A stretch of 64,000 bases of DNA, taken from the NCBI GenBank assembly GCA_017484285.1, contig JAFUTH010000014.1:248001-312000 (forward strand), written 5' to 3'. Of this stretch, positions 58,926 to 64,000 are shown one piece after another. The notes beneath the pieces are model-generated. The model saw nothing but the letters and a program-made list of their open reading frames with translations, was not told the origin of the DNA and did no database searches. Origin of the DNA: Treponema sp. (lineage in GTDB: Bacteria > Spirochaetota > Spirochaetia > Treponematales > Treponemataceae). Position 1 is the stretch's first letter. Each line of letters begins with the position of its first letter. Position numbers and translations under genes: made by a program.

Positions 58926-58958
58926 AAATTGAAAGTTGAAAACGGAAAAGTGAAAGAT
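58926..58958. repeat. ttttcaattt-type repeat, copy 2 (inverted orientation)
   Basis: Spaced words aaattgaaagttgaaaacggaaaagtgaaag, the complement of the type seen at 31141-31178. It lies upstream of the pncB start. Confidence 0.55.
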
Positions 58959-59032
58959 GTGTTCTCCAGCGTTTACCGACTTCATAAGCGATAAAAACCG
59001 ACATCTGCGTGTATTTTAGCGAATTTGAAAAA

Positions 59033-59893
59033 CTATTTCCACTCGCTAGGGCGTTTGTTATACTTGAATGTATACCGTGCGCCCAAATATCTTCCGATAA
59101 ATCGGCTCATGAACGCGGTGAATTTCCACTTGAACGACCACAGAATAATCCGCTTGCCTTTTTTCGCGCTCTTCAAGCAATGTGCCACCACCGCGACCGG
59201 GTCTTTTCCGTGAAGCACTTCTTTCCGCGCGCCGTTTGAAGCCACATTCGCAAAGTCCGTCGAAACGCTTCCGGGGCAGAGTGCGCTCACGCGGATTTTT
59301 TTGTCGGTAAGCTCAGCCGAAAGTGCGACCGAAAACGAAAGCACGAATGCCTTTGTCGCCGCGTACACGGCAAAATTTCCGAGCGGCAAGAACGCTGCAA
59401 GCGAAGCGACATTGATAATCCTTGCGCCTTCATGCAGGTAAGGGAGCGCGCTTCCGCAAATTCCCGTAAGGGCAGTGCAGTTTAGGTCAATCATCTCAAG
59501 CTCGCGGTCAAGCGGCGTCTCGCTGAATTCGCCGTACGTGCCGAATCCCGCGTTGTTCACGAGCATGGCAATTTCGTACTCGCCCGAAAGTTTTTCCGTG
59601 GCAAGGAATGTCTTAAAGCGCGCGACACCTTCCTTCCCCGCAAGATTCATCGGAACGCACTTAATCTCTAGTGGCTCGCCCGAAACATTCTTCAGCGTTT
59701 CTGAAATTTCTGTTTTGGTTTCTGCGGAATTGCCAGTTTTCAATTTTCCAATTTCAATTTTCAATTTGTTTAGTTTTTCTTTGTTGCGCGCAAAAAGCCA
59801 CAGCTCCGTGCTTTCCGTTTCGCGTGCAATCTGCCGCGCAAATTCCGCGCCCATGCCGGAACTCGCGCCCGTGATAATCGTAATCTTTCGCAT
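59033..59893 (-). CDS. Short-chain dehydrogenase/reductase
   Basis: A 286-residue SDR: cofactor motif TIITGASSGMGAEFARQIA, NNAG (LVNNAGFGTYGEF), Ser in the INVASLAAFLPLG region, YxxxK as YAATK, and PGSVSTDFA. Family members reduce ketones of lipid or polyketide origin; the substrate is unknown. Residues about 41-55 (NKLKIEIGKLKTGNS) are encoded by a ttttcaattt repeat, an apparent insertion between beta-2 and the following helix. A TATACT 6 nt before ATG suggests a leaderless mRNA. Confidence 0.88.
   Translation of the reverse strand: MRKITIITGASSGMGAEFARQIARETESTELWLFARNKEKLNKLKIEIGKLKTGNSAETKTEISETLKNVSGEPLEIKCVPMNLAGKEGVARFKTFLATEKLSGEYEIAMLVNNAGFGTYGEFSETPLDRELEMIDLNCTALTGICGSALPYLHEGARIINVASLAAFLPLGNFAVYAATKAFVLSFSVALSAELTDKKIRVSALCPGSVSTDFANVASNGARKEVLHGKDPVAVVAHCLKSAKKGKRIILWSFKWKFTAFMSRFIGRYLGARYTFKYNKRPSEWK
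59737..59767. repeat. ttttcaattt-type repeat, copy 3, inside the SDR coding frame
   Basis: ttttcaattttccaatttcaattttcaattt lies within the SDR gene and keeps its frame. The same words are otherwise seen between genes (31141-31178, 58926-58958). Confidence 0.6.
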
Positions 59894-59899
59894 GTGCTC

Positions 59900-59905
59900 A
59901 GTATA
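59900..59905 (-). promoter_or_regulatory. Probable -10 box of the SDR gene
   Basis: On the minus strand TATACT lies exactly 6 nt before the ATG at 59893. Confidence 0.4.
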
Positions 59906-59967
59906 GCACAGTTTTGGCGTAAAGAAACGGTGTATTTTTTTTTGTGGTATATCAATTCATTTTTTGC

Positions 59968-59973
59968 TAAAAT
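59968..59973 (+). promoter_or_regulatory. Probable -10 box of the GH3 gene
   Basis: TAAAAT ends 7 nt before the ATG at 59981 with no Shine-Dalgarno; candidate leaderless promoter. Confidence 0.4.
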
Positions 59974-59980
59974 CTTCACT

Positions 59981-61375
59981 ATGAAAAAAAATCCGCATTC
60001 TTCCGCATTCTTTTCTCTCAAGATAATCTTCATAAAATCTGTGGTAATCTGTGTTAATCTGTGGTTGATTTTCAATTTCCTCTCTTGTACCAAAAAGCTC
60101 ACCCCCGAAGAGCTTGAAGCCCAGCGTCTGCTTGCCGAAGCCGAGCGCGAAGAATCGATTCAAAACGCGAAAAATGCCGCAGTCTCCGAGTATGTCGCCT
60201 CTCTTTCCGATGAAGTCAAAATCTCCCAGCTTTTTCTCGTGAACATCGAGGGAAGTGAACGCTACCACGCAGTTGAGAAGACAGGCTCTCTCTACGGAAA
60301 TCCCGAAGAAGGAACGCCGCTTGTTCCGGGAGGCGTTTTGCTTTTTTCGTACAATGTTTCAAAAGATCCGCTTGAGACCTACGAATACATCAAATCAATC
60401 CGTGATTTTTACCTCGCGAACGAAAATCTCCCGCCCTTTGTCGCCGTTGACCAGGAGGGCGGCGATGTGAACCGATTGCGGGGGCTGACGAGCGTGCTTT
60501 GGTCAGAAAAAAAGGTCGCCGATTCTTTTTCGCTTGAAGGCGCGGCGGAGTTGTATTCGGCACAGGCGCGGCAGATGAAAAATCTCGGCTTCCACATGAA
60601 CCTTGCCCCCGTCGTCGAAGTCCTCACCGAAAAGAATAAGGATTTTTTGGACACGCGCTCGTTTGGAAATCTTGAAGACACGCTTTCTTATGGAAAAAAT
60701 GCCGTCACAGGCTACGAATCGAACGGAATTGCCGTCGTCCTCAAGCATTTTCCCGGCAATTCAAGCACTGATCCGCATACGGGCTTACCCGAAATCCGCC
60801 TTACGCGCGCCGAACTTGAGCAAAACTATATCGCGCCATTCCGCTCGCTCCTTGCTGATTCTTCCGCGCTTCTCATGAGTCACGCGCGAATGACGCTTAC
60901 CGATGATGAACAATATGCCGACTCAAAAACGCCCGCGTGTCTCTCAAAATACTGGGTTCATGATATGGTGCGTAGCGAGCTTGGCTTTTCGGGGCTTGTC
61001 CTTTCCGACGACATCTTCATGGGCGCGCTTGCTGAGAACGGCTATCCGCCAGAAACTGCCGCCTTTGAGGCACTGTGCGCGGGAATCGATGTCATTATGC
61101 TTTCTGAAAAGCGTTTCGGGCGTGTCGCGGGCATTATCCTCTCAAAAGCCAAAGAGGACGCAGACTTTGCGAGCGAAGTTAATCGCGCCGTAGAAAACGT
61201 GATTCGCTTTAAGATTTCTGCGGGAATTCTTACGCTAAAAGAAATGAGCGATGGGGGAGACGGAGAAATCCCGCGCTTTGCCGTGGAAGTCACGGACACG
61301 TACGAAGATTTTGATTTGCACAAATTCAACGAAGATTACAAGGCGGGCATGAACGCCTATGAGTTGTCGAAATGA
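59981..61375 (+). CDS. GH3 beta-N-acetylhexosaminidase-like lipoprotein
   Basis: A 464-residue glycoside hydrolase family 3 enzyme (NagZ type) expected to cut N-acetylglucosamine residues in the periplasm. It has FVAVDQEGGDVNRLRG, VVLKHFPGNSSTDPHTGLPEI (the NagZ KHFPG motif) and GLVLSDDIFMGAL (nucleophile Asp). The N-terminus is a signal peptide ending FNFLSC, a relaxed spirochaetal lipobox; its hydrophobic core (SVVICVNLWLIFN) is encoded by copy G of the cacagat repeat. ATG 59981 is chosen; the frame runs upstream without a start signal. A 4-bp overlap links it to the methyltransferase gene. Confidence 0.88.
   Translation: MKKNPHSSAFFSLKIIFIKSVVICVNLWLIFNFLSCTKKLTPEELEAQRLLAEAEREESIQNAKNAAVSEYVASLSDEVKISQLFLVNIEGSERYHAVEKTGSLYGNPEEGTPLVPGGVLLFSYNVSKDPLETYEYIKSIRDFYLANENLPPFVAVDQEGGDVNRLRGLTSVLWSEKKVADSFSLEGAAELYSAQARQMKNLGFHMNLAPVVEVLTEKNKDFLDTRSFGNLEDTLSYGKNAVTGYESNGIAVVLKHFPGNSSTDPHTGLPEIRLTRAELEQNYIAPFRSLLADSSALLMSHARMTLTDDEQYADSKTPACLSKYWVHDMVRSELGFSGLVLSDDIFMGALAENGYPPETAAFEALCAGIDVIMLSEKRFGRVAGIILSKAKEDADFASEVNRAVENVIRFKISAGILTLKEMSDGGDGEIPRFAVEVTDTYEDFDLHKFNEDYKAGMNAYELSK
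60036..60076. repeat. cacagat-type repeat arm, copy G, inside the GH3 signal peptide
   Basis: Three aatctgtg(g/t) words (period about 11) followed by a ttttcaattt word lie in frame and encode the hydrophobic core of the lipoprotein signal. The same arm is intergenic at 53190-53222. Confidence 0.75.
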
Positions 61376-62199
61376 AACAAAAAGACCGAGAAAAAAAACT
61401 GACCGGTGCGCAGGGATTTGACGCGTACTATTCGAATCTCTTTGGCGAACGCTGGCAGGCAATCAAAAATGCGTTCTCTCTCGCCCCCGACTATGCCGAA
61501 TGGAAGTCGGGCGGAGAAAAATCCTACTTCCTCGACTCGGCTTCCGTGCGGGCGGCGGTCTCGCTTCCTCTCGAAAATGCAAGCGACATTCTCGACCTGT
61601 GCGCGGCTCCCGGCGGAAAAACGCTTGTGCTCGCGTGTAACATGGGCGAAAACGCGCAGCTTCTTTCAAACGAGCGTTCTCCCGAGCGCAAAAACCGTCT
61701 TTTGAACACCGTGCGCGATTGCTTGCCGCAAGAAATCCAATCGCGCGTACAAGTCATCTGCAAGGACGGGGCGGTCATGTGCCGCGCGAACGAATCTTCC
61801 TTTGACGCGATTCTGCTCGACGCTCCCTGTTCAAGCGAGCGACATGTCCTCGCTGACGAAAAATATCTTTCCGAGTGGTCGCCGTCACGAATCAAAACGC
61901 TCTCAATGGCGCAGTGGGCGCTTCTTTCTTCTGCGTGGCGCATGTTGCGTGCGGGCGGTTATCTTCTGTACTCAACGTGCGCGCTTTCTCCAGATGAAAA
62001 CGATTGCGTAATCGAAAAACTTCTCAAAAAGTTCGATGATGCCAAGCTCTGCGAGCCAAAAATCGCCCTGAATTATAACGAGTTTACAAAAAGCGCGCTC
62101 CCCGAATACGAAAAAACGCAATTCGGCGCCCATGTCTTGCCCGACAAAGCGAACGGCGCGGGACCGCTTTATTTCTGTCTTTTGCAAAAAAATCACTAG
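61372..62199 (+). CDS. RsmB/NSUN-type RNA cytosine-C5 methyltransferase
   Basis: SAM-dependent m5C methyltransferase (275 aa) of the NOL1/NOP2/Sun family. SAM site DLCAAPGGKTLVLA, motif IV DAPCSSERHVL (first catalytic Cys), motif VI YSTCALSPDENDCVI (second Cys, nucleophile). It is short and lacks the N-terminal RNA-binding NusB/PUA part of RsmB, so the substrate (rRNA or tRNA) is uncertain. It overlaps the GH3 gene by 4 bp. Confidence 0.9.
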   Translation: MKQKDREKKLTGAQGFDAYYSNLFGERWQAIKNAFSLAPDYAEWKSGGEKSYFLDSASVRAAVSLPLENASDILDLCAAPGGKTLVLACNMGENAQLLSNERSPERKNRLLNTVRDCLPQEIQSRVQVICKDGAVMCRANESSFDAILLDAPCSSERHVLADEKYLSEWSPSRIKTLSMAQWALLSSAWRMLRAGGYLLYSTCALSPDENDCVIEKLLKKFDDAKLCEPKIALNYNEFTKSALPEYEKTQFGAHVLPDKANGAGPLYFCLLQKNH

Positions 62200-62276
62200 A
62201 CACACCCCCGTTCATTTTGATACTATCTAAAGACATATTTGCAGTAGTGTTTGTTTTATGAACACAAGGAGGAATG

Positions 62277-62798
62277 TTGGCAGATTCAAAAGGGTTGCGA
62301 ATCAATGAACAGATTCGTGTACGAGAGGTCAGACTTGTTGACGATGAGGGTGAGAAGAACGGGATTGTTCCCACAATCGAAGCGCTCAAATTGGCAAAAG
62401 AACGAGATCTTGACCTCGTAGAAGTTTCGCCAAACGCTAATCCGCCGGTTTGTAAAATCTTAAACTACGGTAAGTATCGGTTCGAGCAGGAAAAACGGCT
62501 CCGAGATTCCCGCAAGGCCCAGAAAGCCCTTAAACTCAAGGAAATCCGCATGCAGCCCAAAATCGGCGCAGGCGACCTTGACACTAAGGCAAAACATGTT
62601 CAGGAATTCCTTGACGAAGGCGATAAGGTCAAAGTCACGATTCGTTTCCGCGGTCGTGAGCTTGCCCATACCGAACTCGGCTACGATGTTCTGAACGAAG
62701 TATTGAAAAGGCTCGTCGAAGGCTCATACACCATCGAAAAGCCTGCCGCAATGGAAGGGCGCTTCATGTCGATGACACTGAACGCTAAGGCCAAATAG
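62277..62798 (+). CDS. infC: Translation initiation factor IF-3
   Basis: Binds 30S and controls start-site choice (173-174 aa). N-domain [34 protein letters not shown], linker with Lys/Arg, C-domain [41 protein letters not shown]. An ATG at 62274 lies only 1 nt after AAGGAGG, too close; the TTG at 62277 has a spacing of 4 nt and is my preferred start. Unusual infC start codons are known (AUU in E. coli) and support autoregulation. First gene of infC-rpmI-rplT. Confidence 0.93.
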   Translation: MADSKGLRINEQIRVREVRLVDDEGEKNGIVPTIEALKLAKERDLDLVEVSPNANPPVCKILNYGKYRFEQEKRLRDSRKAQKALKLKEIRMQPKIGAGDLDTKAKHVQEFLDEGDKVKVTIRFRGRELAHTELGYDVLNEVLKRLVEGSYTIEKPAAMEGRFMSMTLNAKAK

Positions 62799-62799
62799 C

Positions 62800-62836
62800 C
62801 TAAAGTTCAAAATCTCCCCGTTCGGGAGTACTTTAG
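62800..62836 (+). promoter_or_regulatory. Stem-loop leader between infC and rpmI
   Basis: Nested stems: outer CTAAAGT / ACTTTAG (7 bp) and inner CTCCC-CGTTC-GGGAG. In other bacteria the rpmI-rplT mRNA leader is bound by L20 for autoregulation; this hairpin is in the right place, but the L20-binding bases were not verified. Confidence 0.5.
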
Positions 62837-62858
62837 TTACAAAAAGAGGTGGCTCAAA

Positions 62859-63062
62859 ATGCCAAAAATGAAGACAAAGAAAGCCGCAGCGAAACGATTT
62901 TCGTTCACTGGAACAGGCAAAATCAAGTACAAGAAGATGAACCTTCGCCATATCTTGACGAAGAAATCTGCAAAACGCAAGATGCATCTTCGCCACGCAG
63001 GTATCCTCTCTGAGGATTCTACAAAAGCACTCCGCAAGCAAATGCTTCCGTACGGTAATTAA
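62859..63062 (+). CDS. rpmI: 50S ribosomal protein L35
   Basis: A 67-residue, strongly basic protein ([45 protein letters not shown]) that matches bL35 over its length. Standard order infC-rpmI-rplT. Confidence 0.97.
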   Translation: MPKMKTKKAAAKRFSFTGTGKIKYKKMNLRHILTKKSAKRKMHLRHAGILSEDSTKALRKQMLPYGN

Positions 63063-63086
63063 TTTAAAGGTTATAAGGAGTAAAGA

Positions 63087-63446
63087 ATGTCTAGAGCAAT
63101 AGATGGAACAAAACGCAATAACCGCCGTGCAAAAATCTTAAAGCTTGCAAGCGGATTCACAGGACGCCGTGGAACTAACTACAAGGCAGCAAAAGACGCA
63201 GTCGTAAAGGCTCTCCGCCATGCATATGTTGACCGCCGTGACCGCAAAGGTGATTTCCGCCAGTTGTGGATTGCGCGTATCAACGCCGCTGTCCGCGAGG
63301 AAGGTCTTTCATACTCACGCTTTATCAACGGTCTCAACAAGGCAGGTATTACCTTGAACCGCAAGGCTCTCTCAAACCTTGCTATCGAAGACCCGGCAGC
63401 GTTCAAAGCAGTCGTCGAGGCTGCAAAAAAAGCGCTTGAGGCGTAA
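63087..63446 (+). CDS. rplT: 50S ribosomal protein L20
   Basis: A 119-residue rRNA-binding assembly protein ([76 protein letters not shown]) that matches bL20. SD AAGGAG 7 nt before ATG. It usually represses its own operon through the leader RNA. Confidence 0.97.
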   Translation: MSRAIDGTKRNNRRAKILKLASGFTGRRGTNYKAAKDAVVKALRHAYVDRRDRKGDFRQLWIARINAAVREEGLSYSRFINGLNKAGITLNRKALSNLAIEDPAAFKAVVEAAKKALEA

Positions 63447-63473
63447 TTCTTTTTTGCTTAAAAAGGAACATCT

Positions 63474-64000
63474 ATGATTTCATTCGATCAAGTCCTGTTG
63501 TTGGAAGAAAAGGTTGAAAGCGCTGTGCGAAAAATCGAACAGCTTACTGCGGAGAATGCTGCTTTGCGTAGAAGATGCGCAGAGCTTACAAACGCACTCG
63601 AAGCAAAATCGGAGCAGTTTTCGTCTTTCCAGTCTGACCAGAGCAAGATCGAAGAGGGAATCCTTAAGGCTCTGAGCCGTCTCAATGCCGTGGAGAATGT
63701 CGTTCTTTCGGCTGCGGCTCAGAGTTCTTCTTCAAATCAAACGCCAGCCGCTCCCGTTCAGAGCGAGCCGGTTTCTGCTCCGGTAGAGCAGGCTGTCTCT
63801 TCACAGCCAGTGCAAGAGCCGCCGGTTGAGCAGCACTCAGAGCAAAATCCCGTTAGTCAGCCAGAAACCGTTTCTCCGCAAGCGGACTCTATTCCACAAT
63901 CAGAGTCGTCTGACGCTCTCGCTCCCGATATTGACTTTGAATTCGGTGACACGGATGCTCCGCAAGAGCAATCCCCTGCGGTAACCGATGCTCAAAATCC
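63474..64000 (+). CDS. Coiled-coil protein with Pro/Gln/Ser-rich tail (partial)
   Basis: Open to the end of the window. ATG 63474 after AAAAAGGAAC. The first 75 residues form a leucine/Glu heptad coiled coil (DQVLLLEEKVESAVRKIEQLTAENAALRRRCAELTNALEAKSEQF) like ZapB/cell-division coil proteins. The rest is a low-complexity tail rich in P, Q, S, E and V, suggesting a disordered linker. Genes of this type often follow rplT in treponemes, which is recall, not a search. The true end is unknown. Confidence 0.6.
   Translation, partial: MISFDQVLLLEEKVESAVRKIEQLTAENAALRRRCAELTNALEAKSEQFSSFQSDQSKIEEGILKALSRLNAVENVVLSAAAQSSSSNQTPAAPVQSEPVSAPVEQAVSSQPVQEPPVEQHSEQNPVSQPETVSPQADSIPQSESSDALAPDIDFEFGDTDAPQEQSPAVTDAQN

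Overview
The window is a chromosomal segment of a spirochaete, most likely a host-associated (gut or rumen type) Treponema. The evidence is the flagellar order flgB-flgC-fliE-fliF-fliG-fliH-fliI-fliJ, lipoproteins with relaxed spirochaetal lipoboxes, a TGS/uridine-kinase fusion, an LptD-like outer-membrane protein and moderate GC content. The genus is inferred from gene content and protein style, not from rRNA.

Layout. 1-4842: end of a TPR protein, tRNA modification (mtaB), argH, and the binding protein and permease of a polar amino-acid ABC transporter. 4843-14610: first accessory block. It holds an AAA ATPase behind an AT-rich tandem repeat, a YgiT-type zinc protein, an XRE repressor with two palindromic operators, an exported trio (beta-barrel protein, Ig-like repeat lipoprotein, GLUG/InlB-type lipoprotein), a HEPN protein with an in-frame relic behind its stop codon, and a nucleotidyltransferase (MNT) with a truncated partner. 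This block separates the transporter permease from its ATPase (14611-15360). 15437-22798: flagellar basal-body and export operon behind a sigma28-like promoter, followed by argR. 23304-33572: housekeeping and regulation (diguanylate cyclase, TGS-kinase, mutS2, LuxR-type regulator, rsgA, tRNA-Gln and tRNA-Glu, azlC-azlD).

33510-50135: second accessory block, which I interpret as an integrated genomic island. A tyrosine recombinase lies next to the azlD 3' end, and a decayed second copy of that same 3' end (31 bp identical, then drifting, with an internal TAG) sits just before uvrA. Between these direct repeats are three DUF2589 paralogues, a DUF261-like protein, an unknown protein with a His-Gly ... 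Cys arrangement, a pentameric ligand-gated ion channel homologue, an XRE repressor and a full surface polysaccharide locus (flippase, UDP-galactopyranose mutase, six glycosyltransferases, EpsG-like polymerase). 50172-64000: uvrA, LptD-like protein, a receiver-like/winged-helix regulator, pncB, an SDR, a GH3 lipoprotein, an rRNA cytosine methyltransferase, infC-rpmI-rplT and the start of a coiled-coil protein.

Two themes cut across the map. First, several families of short-word repeats (cacagag, cacagat/cgcggat, ttttcaattt, gaattatgaa) lie between genes, inside the flagellar operon, and in two cases inside reading frames. Second, many genes carry a -10 box only 6-8 nt before the start codon and lack a Shine-Dalgarno sequence, suggesting leaderless mRNAs. 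All calls are from reading the sequence; no database search was run.
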